DNA of 64,000 bases. Origin: an uncultured Psychroserpens sp. (GTDB lineage Bacteria; Bacteroidota; Bacteroidia; Flavobacteriales; Flavobacteriaceae). The position numbers were made by a program, and so were the translations under genes. A model generated the notes under the pieces. It was not told where the DNA came from. It made no database searches and saw nothing but the letters and a program-made list of their open reading frames with translations. Location: NCBI RefSeq assembly GCF_947500255.1, contig NZ_CANMRL010000003.1, positions 434,001 to 498,000 of the forward strand. Direction: 5' to 3'. Below, piece by piece: positions 32,696 through 43,204 of this stretch; the first letter of the stretch is position 1; every line of letters begins with the position of its first letter.

Positions 32696-33511
32696 TCAAT
32701 TGGATATAATAAGTCGCTTATTGGATATTCCTGCTTTTGTTGTAACTCTAACAATATAAGTTCCTTTGGAAATATTGGATACTGGTACTTTAAGTATTCC
32801 TGACGAATTCGGCTTTAAGTTTTTCCAGTGCTTCACTTTTTTACCTAATATACTATACAAACGAATATCTTGCACGTCTAAAGAGTTCGCTGTTTTGATC
32901 TTTAATTCCTTGGTCGATGAGATATAGTTGATCTCTGTTTTATCCTTATCAAAATCGTTAACAGACAACTGCCCATTTGCAAAAGCCATTGCATTAACAT
33001 CATTAGTAAATGTAATGTAGAAACGGTTTAAATGCTCACCATAGGACATGGCTTCTACTAAACTGTTATTTGAAATTGAAGTCACGCTGCCGTCCTGTGC
33101 GTCATAAATATAAACATCTATCGAATGCTCAAAGTTTTCTAATCCTAATAATGAAAACTCTACATCTCCAGCGTTTGACAAAAATAAACCTAAAGGATAG
33201 GTTTTGCTTTCATGAAATGCACCAACACCTTGAATAACATAACGATTGTGGTCAATAATCCAATTACAGTCATTACTATAATTATCAATGTTTTGCGCAT
33301 CGTAGCCATAATCAAACCCATCGGTAGCAGCGTTATCTGGTGTAAAACCTAGCAGTAAATGCCGTGTATATCCTAAAGGCGTGGTAATATCAATTCGAAC
33401 ACGTTGCACTTGAGAATTCACTGTTGGTGAATTATTAGTAGACATAGCATGCATGGACTCTGGTAATAAGCAAAGTAGCATAGCCAAACAGAAGTAGGTA
33501 AACGTTTTCAT
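32696..33511 (-). CDS. T9SS sorting-domain protein, paralog of the giant protein's C-terminus
   Basis: 271 residues with a signal peptide (MKTFTYFCLAMLLCLLPESMHA). Residues about 33-190 (QVQRVRIDITTPLGYTRHLLLGFTPDNAATDGFDYGYDA...) match the C-terminal ~250 residues of the neighbouring giant protein. The last ~75 residues (ELKIKTANSLDVQDIRLYSILGKKVKHW...GTYIVRVTTKAGISNKRLIISN) are a type A type IX secretion sorting domain, so it should be exported to the surface. Likely a partial duplication of the giant gene's 3' end. Function unknown. Confidence 0.82.
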   Translation of the reverse strand: MKTFTYFCLAMLLCLLPESMHAMSTNNSPTVNSQVQRVRIDITTPLGYTRHLLLGFTPDNAATDGFDYGYDAQNIDNYSNDCNWIIDHNRYVIQGVGAFHESKTYPLGLFLSNAGDVEFSLLGLENFEHSIDVYIYDAQDGSVTSISNNSLVEAMSYGEHLNRFYITFTNDVNAMAFANGQLSVNDFDKDKTEINYISSTKELKIKTANSLDVQDIRLYSILGKKVKHWKNLKPNSSGILKVPVSNISKGTYIVRVTTKAGISNKRLIISN

Positions 33512-33645
33512 TACATTAGGGCTTTAATGAAAATATTAGATTTAGTTAAGCGCCAATGTAATAATTAAACATCAAAAAATCCATTAAATGCACAAATAAT
33601 CGATGAAATACACTTAATGGATTAAAAATTGTAAGATTTTATTTA

Positions 33646-36600
33646 CTATTGTTTTACAATAACTTTGTTATTATAGGTGTCGTTAGTCGTGTAAACTTTG
33701 ATAATATAAGTTCCTTCAGATATCGTTTTTGCTGGAATTCTTATAGCGTCATCTAGTACAAAATTTGAAACATTATCCCAGCTCTGTACCTCTTGACCGA
33801 GTAGGTTAATGAGTTTAACTTCTTTAACATCAGAAAGAGACGTCGTTTTTACGAAAATTTCTTGGGTCGAATTAAAGTAAGTAATCATTTGCTGATTCAA
33901 CTCTTCTTCAGGAATCGATAAAGCATCAGCAGAAAAAGCCACAAAGAAACGATCGACATAAGTTCCTGTATCTAAAGCAATTTGGAACGTATTATTATTA
34001 ATTTCAGCATACGTGTCTAATAAAGCATCATAAATATAAACACTAATCGTCTCTTCAAAGTTCTCTAAGTCGTTAAGAGATACCTCATACGATCCTGGCA
34101 TATTAACATATACCACTAAAGGATATTGCTTAGAGTCATCAAAATCACCAACGCCTTGTGTTGTGTAATCGCCTCCTTCAATTCTCCAGAACATATCATT
34201 TGGAAATACTGTATCCGAATTTTCAGCATCATAAGCATAATCAACACCATCTGTAGCACCACCATTAGGAATAAACCCTAATAATAAATGTCTCACAGCA
34301 CCTTCCACAGTTGTAAAATCTAGTCTCACTCGTTGAACATCAGGATTAGGATCTTGGTCTTGAGTTCTATACAGGTTCGGGTTACTTGTTCTTAAGAACT
34401 CAGAATCTACTGTAGTCTCCTTTTCAAATACACGCTGACTATTCTTAAACTGAATATTACCTCCAACATTACTAGCAGTCACAAAGAATCCTTGTGATAT
34501 AGGTACATAGCGTCCAGGTAGTTTTGTTGGTGTTCCATTACCACTCACTAATGGAGGTGATACTGCTGGATTTCCTCCAGTTAGATTATAAGTAGCATAA
34601 CCACCTTCATAATCTTCTAGAATATGAGTGAAATTCGATGTGTAATGCTCCCAAAAATATAAAGTCCCGTCTGTACTTTGAGATGTTCCAGGATTTCCAC
34701 CAGGAATATTATCCAATATAAATGCGTTTGCATCTATAGCAGATGGATAAGGGTTACCAATTAAAGCCTGATTTCCAATGGTTATAGGTGTCGTAATCGT
34801 TCCGTTATTTGGTTTTCCAATAAACACATAGTTCTGTACATCAGACACCGGATTTCCTGCACCACTTCCTTTCATAGTAAAACTCAATCCTGTATCGATA
34901 TTGTCTGTCTGACTTAAACTTCGCCATGATGCATAACTATCAAAAGGGTAATTTTCATAGGCAAATAACCAATAGCTACTCATCGTGATTGGCGATGTGG
35001 CCCCATTGGCATCGTGCGTTCCAATCCATTGTAATGCTTGAGGATTATTAGAGTTCGTCCCATCTCGTAAAACAGCATTAACGTTAAACGGAGTATTATT
35101 AGAGCTTGTATTCACAACACTTACTGGAGATCCCCAATAATTGTAGTTATACAGGTTTGCCGTTCCTTGTTGGTCACGTTCTAATCGACCAGCACTGGTA
35201 ACATCTAAAACACTGCCTTCGTCTTGTAACAACTGTGACTCTCCAAATAGATCAATATCACCATCTAATTTTAAGTAATGGGTTATTCGTAATGATTGTC
35301 CGTCATTAGTCTCATCTTGTGCTGAACCAGGATCTTTAATGTCTAAAACCTTATTAGGCGTATCAGAGATAAGTCCGAGTACAATAATATCTTTATTACC
35401 AGAGTTGATATCATGAGATGTCTGTACAATATTCCAATCGATAGGAGTTGCTCCATCAACTCCAATACTATTTGGTGCGTCCCAAACATTAAAGTTTGTC
35501 CATGTATTATCAGTTGCCCAATCTTGACCATCTACACGAGACGTGTATGGTAAAGGTGCAGTATCTTGTTGAGCAGAAGTCATATTTCTCAACAAACCTC
35601 TAATTCCTTTATTAGCGACCAATGTACCACAGTTTACATCCATACGATAGTAACCATCAAGATCAGCCCAAGATAATCCGGCAATATCTAATGGCACTGC
35701 AACACCTCTAACGGCTGTGTTATCCTGAATTTCTTGATTCATCATTTGACGAATTTGAGCAGTTGTTAATGCCGTATTCCAAATACGTAATTCATCCATC
35801 CAACCATTAAAATAATTAACTGGTCTGTTGGGTGCATTATTTGCTTGATCCATGGCTCCAGCAAAACTATTCATGTTATTACTTGAAGGTGCCGATCCTG
35901 CAACAGGTGTACTCACTTCAATACCATCAATATACAATCTATAACTACCATTATTATTAGTCACTGCAATATGATACCATCTATTTGTTGATATGGGATG
36001 TGCCGACTGAATTGTTCCTGCGGCATTCCAATTAAACTGAACCGTAGTACCTACAAGCCTTAAATCATAACCAGTTGCTAAATTATTAGCGTCTCGTTTT
36101 GAAAATAGTGTTTGAGTACCAACTACTGATTCTGGTTTCACCCATGTTTCAATACTGAATTGATTAGACAGATTATAATTATCCTTAAACGTAACATAAT
36201 CGTCAGCTCCATCAAAATCTATAGTCGGACAACTTTGAATAACAACTTCCACAGTATCTGAACAACCAATTGTAGGTACTGTCCATGTTAACTGATATGT
36301 TCCTGGATCTGCAGAAAAGGTAGACGTCGGACTACCAACATCTGAGAATGAATAATTTCCTCCACAAGCAGATATCTGCGTGGCAGACCATACACCCGCT
36401 TCGCCAGTTCCCGGATAAGTACCTGTTGTAAATACTGCAGCATTAGATACACCATTAACAATGTTTTGAGCTGCAGTTAAATTATTATCATAGGCATTCA
36501 AAATAACATCTTCACCACATTCTCCTATTAATTGTGTAAGATCTTCTCCTGCATAAGCAAGCGTTGCATTAACATCTATAAATTCTGTTCCTTCATTACC

Positions 36601-39600
36601 TACAGCTCTACAGCCATTAATTAAAGAAGTCACACCATAGGTCTGGATACCAGGCGTCACAGGTGTAATGGTTGTCATTGCACCTACCGTTACTACAGTT
36701 CCAGTGCCATCTTCCCATTCGATCACTTCGTCAACAGGTGCTTGTGGAATGGTTATGCCGTCAATTGCCCATGAACTACCTACAGTAGATGTAAATGTGA
36801 ACCTTACTCTTAAGTTGGTTAATCCAATATAATTAGTTAAATCGAGAGACACAGAATTCCCAGCATCTTGAAGATTTATGGTCGGTACATTATTAGCTCC
36901 ACCTCCTAAATTTACAAAGCCTCCAGAGTCACCTGGTCCACTAAAACTCATTAAGGTAACTGGGTAAGTTGCTCCACCATCAACAGATAATTCAACAATT
37001 CCCATAGCTCCTGCTTGTAAATAATAAGCCGATTGAAAGTCAATACTAGCGGATGACAAACCTAATGTATTAAATACAGCCGTTTCAAGTGTAGTGATGT
37101 TTGGTGCTCCAAAATCGCCATAAGTTATAGCAAACTTACCACCTCCTTGGTTTTTATAACGAACACCTTCTGTAATATTGCTTGAATTATTAGCATTACC
37201 ATTACTAATTCCTCGCCATGGTGTTGGTGATGTATTACTCCCTGAAGCGCTCCACCCAGAAACACCATCATTTCCATCAACCAACCAACCTGGTAAATTA
37301 GCTTGATTAAATTCTCCACCATCATTTAGCTCTGGGTTGGTTGCAAACGAACTTTGAGCTTCTACAGTAATACTTGCTCCTAAGCAGGTATCAAATGTGT
37401 CTGGGCCAATAATAGTTGGCGGAATATCTGGTGGAATCACCACCACTCTAACGATAGAAGATGTGGCTTGACAAGACCCTATTTGAACTACAGCTCTTAT
37501 CAAAGTCGTTTCTAAAATATCAGCAAAATAATAGGATGTTGTTGTATTTGCGATATTTGTCCAAATCAAACCGCCATTTGTAGAAGCTTGCCAATAGACA
37601 ACATTTCCTGTATGTCCCGATAAATTAAATGTTGCATTTTGTGGTTCATCTGGACAAGCAGTTACCTCTACCAAATTATCTTCATCTGCAACTGTTTCTG
37701 TATTATTTAAATACCCTAATACAGTTCCTCCGCTTATTGTTGGACTCACAACAGTCACCGTGGATGTACAGGTCGCAGAATTTCCGTTTCCATCGTCGAC
37801 TGTAAGAACAATAACATTTGTTCCTATATCTGTACAGTCAAATGAACTTTGTGATAAGGTAAAATTAACTGTACCACAATTATCTGTTGATCCATTATCT
37901 ATTTGAGCACCAGTAATTGAAGCCGTTCCATTCGTATTATCTAATTGAATTGTCAAATCCTGACAAACTGGTATAGGATCTGTAGTATCATTAATCACAA
38001 CATTTTGAACCACATTAATAGCGTTTCCATTTCCGTCATCGAAATTCCAAGTGATAGCAAAAGAACCTTGTGTATTATATGTCAACGGATCGGACGTCGT
38101 TCCAGTAATCGTTCCTGAACAACCATCAGTAGTTGTTGGTGCGGAAACTGTAGCACTACATTGTTCAGTAATTGTAGGTAAATTAGGAACAGCAGGTCCA
38201 GAAACATCATCCACGATCACATTCTGTGGTACAACAATCACATTGCCATTACCATCATCAAAGGTCCAGTTAATTACAAATGTGCCTTGTGTGTTATAGG
38301 TCAGTGCATCACTGGTTGTTCCTGTTAGTGTTCCTGAACAGTTATCTGTCGTTGTTGGTGCTGTTGCTGTTGCTGAACATTCTCCTGTCACATCTGCTAG
38401 TGTTGGTGTTGTTGGATCTGTTATATCATCGACAATCACATTCTGTGGTACAACAATCACATTGCCATTACCATCATCAAAGGTCCAGTTAATTACAAAT
38501 GTGCCTTGTGTGTTATAAGTCAGTGCATCACTAGTTGTTCCTGTTAGTGTTCCTGAACAGTTATCTGTCGTTGTTGGTGCTGTTGCTGTTGCTGAACATT
38601 CACCTGTCACATCTGCTAGTGTTGGTGTTGTTGGATCGGTAACATCATCCACGATCACATTCTGTGGTACAACAATCACATTGCCATTACCATCATCAAA
38701 GGTCCAGTTAATTACAAATGTGCCTTGTGTGTTATAGGTCAGTGCATCACTGGTTGTTCCTGTTAGTGTTCCTGAACAGTTATCTGTCGTTGTTGGCGCT
38801 GTTGCTGTTGCTGAACATTCACCTGTAACATCTGCTAGTGTTGGTATTGTTGGATCGGTAACATCATCCACGATCACATTCTGTGGTACAACAATCACAT
38901 TGCCATTTCCATCATCAAAAGTCCAGTTAATCACAAATGTGCCTTGCGTGTTATAAGTCAGTGCATCACTGGTTGTGCCTGTTAGTGTTCCTGAGCAGTT
39001 ATCTGTCGTTGTTGGTGCTGTTGCTGTTGCTGAACATTCACCTGTAACATCTGCTAGTGTTGGTGTTGTTGGATCTGTAACATCATCCACGATCACATTC
39101 TGTGGTACAACAATCACATTGCCATTACCATCATCAAAGGTCCAGTTAATTACAAATGTGCCTTGTGTGTTATAAGTCAGTGCATCACTGGTTGTTCCAG
39201 TTAGTGTTCCCGAACAGTTATCTGTCGTTGTTGGCGCGGTTGCTGTTGCTGAACATTCGCCTGTCACATCTGCTAGTGTTGGCATTGTTGGATCGGTAAC
39301 ATCATCCACGATCACATTCTGTGGTACAACAATCACATTGCCATTACCATCATCAAAAGTCCAGTTAATTACAAAGGTGCCTTGGGTGTTATACGTCAGT
39401 GCATCACTGGTTGTTCCTGTTAGTGTTCCTGAACAGTTATCTGTCGTTGTTGGCGCTGTTGCTGTTGCTGAGCATTCTCCTGTCACATCTGCTAGTGTTG
39501 GTATTGTTGGATCTGTAACGTCATCAACGATCACGTTTTGTGGTACAACAATCACATTGCCATTTCCATCATCAAAGGTCCAGTTAATTACAAATGTGCC

Positions 39601-42600
39601 TTGTGTGTTATAAGTCAGTGCATCACTGGTTGTGCCTGTTAGTGTTCCTGAACAGTTATCTGTCGTTGTTGGTGCTGTTGCTGTTGCTGAACATTCACCT
39701 GTAACATCTGCTAGTGTTGGTGTTGTTGGATCAGTAACATCATCAACGATCACATTCTGTGGTACAACAATCACATTGCCATTACCATCATCAAAGGTCC
39801 AGTTAATTACAAATGTGCCTTGTGTGTTATAGGTCAGTGCATCACTGGTTGTTCCTGTTAGTGTTCCTGAACAGTTATCTGTCGTTGTTGGCGCTGTTGC
39901 TGTTGCTGAACATTCACCTGTCACATCTGCTAGTGTTGGTGTTGTTGGATCTGTTATATCATCGACAATCACATTCTGTGGTACAACAATTACATTACCA
40001 TTACCATCATCAAAGGTCCAGTTAATTACAAATGTGCCTTGTGTGTTATAGGTCAGTGCATCACTGGTTGTTCCAGTTAGTGTTCCTGAACAGTTATCAC
40101 TGGTTGTTGGCGCGGTTGCTGTTGCTGAACATTCACCTGTAACATCTGCTAGTGTTGGTGTTGTTGGATCGGTAACGTCATCAACGATTACATTCTGTGG
40201 TACAACAATCACATTGCCATTACCATCATCAAAGGTCCAGTTGATCACAAATGTGCCTTGTGTGTTATAAGTCAGTGCATCACTAGTTGTGCCTGTTAGT
40301 GTTCCTGAGCAGTTATCTGTCGTTGTTGGCGCTGTTGCCGTTGCTGAACATTCGCCTGTCACATCTGCTAGTGTTGGTATTGTTGGATCGGTAACGTCAT
40401 CCACGATCACATTCTGTGGTACAACAATCACATTGCCATTACCATCATCAAAGGTCCAGCTAATTACAAATGTGCCTTGTGTGTTATAAGTCAGTGCATC
40501 ACTGGTTGTTCCTGTTAGTGTTCCTGAGCAGTTATCTGTCGTTGTTGGCGCTGTTGCCGTTGCTGAACATTCGCCTGTCACATCTGCTAGTGTTGGTATT
40601 GCTGGATCAGTAACATCATCCACAATCACATTTTGTGGTACAACAATCACATTGCCATTACCATCATCAAAGGTCCAGTTGATCACAAAGGTGCCTTGTG
40701 TGTTATAAGTCAGTGCATCACTAGTTGTTCCTGTTAGTGTTCCTGAGCAGTTATCTGTTGTTGTTGGCGCGGTTGCTGTTGCTGAACATTCTCCTGTCAC
40801 ATCTGCTAGTGTTGGTGTTGTTGGATCGGTAACATCATCCACGATCACATTCTGTGGTACAACAATCACATTGCCATTACCATCATCAAAAGTCCAGTTA
40901 ATTACAAATGTGCCTTGTGTGTTATACGTCAGTGCATCACTAGTTGTTCCTGTTAGTGTTCCTGAGCAATTATCTGTCGTTGTTGGCGCTGTTGCCGTTG
41001 CTGAACATTCGCCTGTCACATCTGCTAGTGTTGGTATTGCTGGATCAGTAACATCATCCACAATCACATTTTGTGGTACAACAATCACATTGCCATTACC
41101 ATCATCAAAGGTCCAGTTGATCACAAAGGTGCCTTGTGTGTTATAAGTCAGTGCATCACTAGTTGTTCCTGTTAGTGTTCCTGAGCAGTTATCTGTTGTT
41201 GTTGGCGCGGTTGCTGTTGCTGAACATTCTCCTGTCACATCTGCTAGTGTTGGTATTGTTGGATCGGTAACGTCATCAACGATTACATTCTGTGGTACAA
41301 CAATTACATTGCCATTACCATCATCAAAGGTCCAGTTGATCACAAATGTGCCTTGTGTGTTATACGTCAGTGCATCACTAGTTGTGCCTGTTAGTGTTCC
41401 TGAGCAGTTATCTGTCGTTGTTGGCGCGGTTGCTGTTGCTGAACATTCGCCTGTCACATCTGCTAGTGTTGGTGTTGTTGGATCCGTAACGTCATCAACG
41501 ATTACATTCTGTGGTACAACAATTACATTGCCATTACCATCATCAAAGGTCCAGTTGATCACAAATGTGCCTTGTGTGTTATAAGTCAGTGCATCACTAG
41601 TTGTGCCTGTTAGTGTTCCTGAGCAATTATCTGTCGTTGTTGGCGCTGTTGCTGTTGCTGAACATTCTCCTGTCACATCTGCTAGTGTTGGTGTTGTTGG
41701 ATCTGTAACATCATCAACAATCACATTCTGTGGTACAACAATCACATTGCCATTACCATCATCAAAAGTCCAGTTAATTACAAAGGTGCCTTGTGTGTTA
41801 TACGTCAGTGCATCACTAGTTGTGCCTGTTAGTGTTCCTGAGCAGTTATCTGTCGTTGTTGGCGCTGTTGCCGTTGCTGAACATTCGCCTGTCACATCTG
41901 CCAGTGTTGGTGTTGTTGGATCGGTAACATCATCAACGATCACGTTTTGCGTTTGTGTGCTGGTATTACCATTTCCGTCGTCATATGTCCAAGTTACCAC
42001 AGTCGTACCTTGAGTAGAAATTGGTAAGGTTGCATTATTAGTCACTGTTACTACTCCTCCACAATTATCAGATGCTGTTGGTGCTGTCAAGGTTGTTACT
42101 TGACATTCCGCATTAATATCTGAAAGGTTAGCTATATCTGGTGTTGGTGCAGTTATATCATTTATGATTACATTTTGATTTTGAGTACTTGTGTTACCAT
42201 TCCCATCATCGTAGGTCCAAGTAACTACAGTTGTTCCCTGATTAGATATTGGTAAAGTCGCATTATGAGTAACACTCACAGTTCCTCCACAATCATCGGT
42301 TGCAGTAGGAGCAGTTAAGCTGGTAACTTGACACTCTGCAGTAACATCTGCAAGGTTAGCTAAATCAGGAGTTGGAGCCGTTGTATCGTCAATTACAAAG
42401 GTTGTAACATAGTTATTTGGAGGCATTGGTCCTCCTCCATCAGGATCATTATTTGAAAAATGAGTTCCGCTACCTGCAGAATAGGTATAATCGGCATGCG
42501 TATATACTTCAAAAACATAAGTTGTATTTACACTTAATCCTGCCAAGATATCAATATTAGCACCAGTGGTTTGCCAAGTTTGATCATTGCTGGTTCCACC

Positions 42601-42972
42601 ACAATACAAAGTCGTTAAGTCATCACTTGTGTAAAATATTTGAGTTGAAGTAAATGCAGGAGGAGTTGTTCCTTGCTCATATACTCTATAATTTAACCAC
42701 CCATTGACAATATTATCCGTCCCGCACTTAAAGGTTTTATTTTCAGCACCATTCAAAATTAGTGTGCTATTACAATCGAAAGCACCTAAAGTATTTGGTC
42801 CATTAAAATTGGGGTTAAGAGTTGTGGCTTGTAAATCGTAAAATACATTTCCGGCACCATCTTTATTTAAAACAAGATAACTTTCAAATATTCCAGATTG
42901 GGCATTTGAGGCTATATTTCCGAAGATAAAAAACGCAACAGCGTATACTAATAAACGTATTCCTTTCATCAT
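33646..42972 (-). CDS. Giant cell-surface protein with HYR-like repeats, LamG domain and T9SS sorting domain
   Basis: 3108 residues. Signal peptide (to about 24), an unknown N-terminal domain to about 190, two 82-residue HYR-type units, then 17 nearly identical 73-residue HYR-like units (about 344-1584; TLADVTGECSATATAPTT...), a divergent unit, one more HYR-like unit, Ig-like/fold regions, a LamG/concanavalin-like domain at about 2247-2440 (IDFDGADDYVTFKDNYNLSNQFSIETWVKP), and a C-terminal type IX sorting domain (EVKLINLLGQEVQSW...GTYIIKVYTT). Secreted through type IX secretion and attached to the surface; adhesion or gliding is the likely role (inference). Confidence 0.92.
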   Translation of the reverse strand: MMKGIRLLVYAVAFFIFGNIASNAQSGIFESYLVLNKDGAGNVFYDLQATTLNPNFNGPNTLGAFDCNSTLILNGAENKTFKCGTDNIVNGWLNYRVYEQGTTPPAFTSTQIFYTSDDLTTLYCGGTSNDQTWQTTGANIDILAGLSVNTTYVFEVYTHADYTYSAGSGTHFSNNDPDGGGPMPPNNYVTTFVIDDTTAPTPDLANLADVTAECQVTSLTAPTATDDCGGTVSVTHNATLPISNQGTTVVTWTYDDGNGNTSTQNQNVIINDITAPTPDIANLSDINAECQVTTLTAPTASDNCGGVVTVTNNATLPISTQGTTVVTWTYDDGNGNTSTQTQNVIVDDVTDPTTPTLADVTGECSATATAPTTTDNCSGTLTGTTSDALTYNTQGTFVINWTFDDGNGNVIVVPQNVIVDDVTDPTTPTLADVTGECSATATAPTTTDNCSGTLTGTTSDALTYNTQGTFVINWTFDDGNGNVIVVPQNVIVDDVTDPTTPTLADVTGECSATATAPTTTDNCSGTLTGTTSDALTYNTQGTFVINWTFDDGNGNVIVVPQNVIVDDVTDPTIPTLADVTGECSATATAPTTTDNCSGTLTGTTSDALTYNTQGTFVINWTFDDGNGNVIVVPQNVIVDDVTDPAIPTLADVTGECSATATAPTTTDNCSGTLTGTTSDALTYNTQGTFVINWTFDDGNGNVIVVPQNVIVDDVTDPTTPTLADVTGECSATATAPTTTDNCSGTLTGTTSDALTYNTQGTFVINWTFDDGNGNVIVVPQNVIVDDVTDPAIPTLADVTGECSATATAPTTTDNCSGTLTGTTSDALTYNTQGTFVISWTFDDGNGNVIVVPQNVIVDDVTDPTIPTLADVTGECSATATAPTTTDNCSGTLTGTTSDALTYNTQGTFVINWTFDDGNGNVIVVPQNVIVDDVTDPTTPTLADVTGECSATATAPTTSDNCSGTLTGTTSDALTYNTQGTFVINWTFDDGNGNVIVVPQNVIVDDITDPTTPTLADVTGECSATATAPTTTDNCSGTLTGTTSDALTYNTQGTFVINWTFDDGNGNVIVVPQNVIVDDVTDPTTPTLADVTGECSATATAPTTTDNCSGTLTGTTSDALTYNTQGTFVINWTFDDGNGNVIVVPQNVIVDDVTDPTIPTLADVTGECSATATAPTTTDNCSGTLTGTTSDALTYNTQGTFVINWTFDDGNGNVIVVPQNVIVDDVTDPTMPTLADVTGECSATATAPTTTDNCSGTLTGTTSDALTYNTQGTFVINWTFDDGNGNVIVVPQNVIVDDVTDPTTPTLADVTGECSATATAPTTTDNCSGTLTGTTSDALTYNTQGTFVINWTFDDGNGNVIVVPQNVIVDDVTDPTIPTLADVTGECSATATAPTTTDNCSGTLTGTTSDALTYNTQGTFVINWTFDDGNGNVIVVPQNVIVDDVTDPTTPTLADVTGECSATATAPTTTDNCSGTLTGTTSDALTYNTQGTFVINWTFDDGNGNVIVVPQNVIVDDITDPTTPTLADVTGECSATATAPTTTDNCSGTLTGTTSDALTYNTQGTFVINWTFDDGNGNVIVVPQNVIVDDVSGPAVPNLPTITEQCSATVSAPTTTDGCSGTITGTTSDPLTYNTQGSFAITWNFDDGNGNAINVVQNVVINDTTDPIPVCQDLTIQLDNTNGTASITGAQIDNGSTDNCGTVNFTLSQSSFDCTDIGTNVIVLTVDDGNGNSATCTSTVTVVSPTISGGTVLGYLNNTETVADEDNLVEVTACPDEPQNATFNLSGHTGNVVYWQASTNGGLIWTNIANTTTSYYFADILETTLIRAVVQIGSCQATSSIVRVVVIPPDIPPTIIGPDTFDTCLGASITVEAQSSFATNPELNDGGEFNQANLPGWLVDGNDGVSGWSASGSNTSPTPWRGISNGNANNSSNITEGVRYKNQGGGKFAITYGDFGAPNITTLETAVFNTLGLSSASIDFQSAYYLQAGAMGIVELSVDGGATYPVTLMSFSGPGDSGGFVNLGGGANNVPTINLQDAGNSVSLDLTNYIGLTNLRVRFTFTSTVGSSWAIDGITIPQAPVDEVIEWEDGTGTVVTVGAMTTITPVTPGIQTYGVTSLINGCRAVGNEGTEFIDVNATLAYAGEDLTQLIGECGEDVILNAYDNNLTAAQNIVNGVSNAAVFTTGTYPGTGEAGVWSATQISACGGNYSFSDVGSPTSTFSADPGTYQLTWTVPTIGCSDTVEVVIQSCPTIDFDGADDYVTFKDNYNLSNQFSIETWVKPESVVGTQTLFSKRDANNLATGYDLRLVGTTVQFNWNAAGTIQSAHPISTNRWYHIAVTNNNGSYRLYIDGIEVSTPVAGSAPSSNNMNSFAGAMDQANNAPNRPVNYFNGWMDELRIWNTALTTAQIRQMMNQEIQDNTAVRGVAVPLDIAGLSWADLDGYYRMDVNCGTLVANKGIRGLLRNMTSAQQDTAPLPYTSRVDGQDWATDNTWTNFNVWDAPNSIGVDGATPIDWNIVQTSHDINSGNKDIIVLGLISDTPNKVLDIKDPGSAQDETNDGQSLRITHYLKLDGDIDLFGESQLLQDEGSVLDVTSAGRLERDQQGTANLYNYNYWGSPVSVVNTSSNNTPFNVNAVLRDGTNSNNPQALQWIGTHDANGATSPITMSSYWLFAYENYPFDSYASWRSLSQTDNIDTGLSFTMKGSGAGNPVSDVQNYVFIGKPNNGTITTPITIGNQALIGNPYPSAIDANAFILDNIPGGNPGTSQSTDGTLYFWEHYTSNFTHILEDYEGGYATYNLTGGNPAVSPPLVSGNGTPTKLPGRYVPISQGFFVTASNVGGNIQFKNSQRVFEKETTVDSEFLRTSNPNLYRTQDQDPNPDVQRVRLDFTTVEGAVRHLLLGFIPNGGATDGVDYAYDAENSDTVFPNDMFWRIEGGDYTTQGVGDFDDSKQYPLVVYVNMPGSYEVSLNDLENFEETISVYIYDALLDTYAEINNNTFQIALDTGTYVDRFFVAFSADALSIPEEELNQQMITYFNSTQEIFVKTTSLSDVKEVKLINLLGQEVQSWDNVSNFVLDDAIRIPAKTISEGTYIIKVYTTNDTYNNKVIVKQ
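38218..41940 (-). repeat. 17 tandem 219-bp repeats inside the giant gene
   Basis: The landmark CACATTCTGTGGTACAACAA recurs every 219 bp from about 38220 to 41720, and the array closes at 41940, giving 17 units of 73 codons. Copies differ mainly by synonymous or single changes (TDPTTPT, TDPTIPT, TDPAIPT, TDPTMPT; one TTSDNCSG; one VISWTF). No unit breaks the frame. Confidence 0.95.
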
Positions 42973-43204
42973 TAATAACTTTAATAAGTAAATTAAAATA
43001 CAGACACATCTATTTCACCTTAAGTGGAAAGAATCACTAAGACTGTAAATTTGTTCACTAAATTTGGGCTATTAATCAATGTAGGGATTATTAAAAGTAC
43101 GTTGAAACTGTAGTATGTAGCAAATTATTCGCCAAACTACCAAATTTCGCTTTTAACGTTGATTTTCAGGTATATAATTTACAAAATAACCGTTAAAATA
43201 CCAA

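Noticed and set aside
38218-41940. Periodic repeats as a possible CRISPR array
   Set aside because: 219-bp units with no spacers, in-frame coding throughout.
38051-42013. Many plus-strand ORFs of 66-136 codons, similar to each other
   Set aside because: They are antisense shadows of the 219-bp repeat inside the giant minus-strand gene; the repeat has low stop-codon density on the other strand.
43151-43198. TTTTAACG...CGTTAAAA inverted repeat after the giant gene's promoter region
   Set aside because: Loop of over 30 nt and no T-run; not a convincing terminator or operator.
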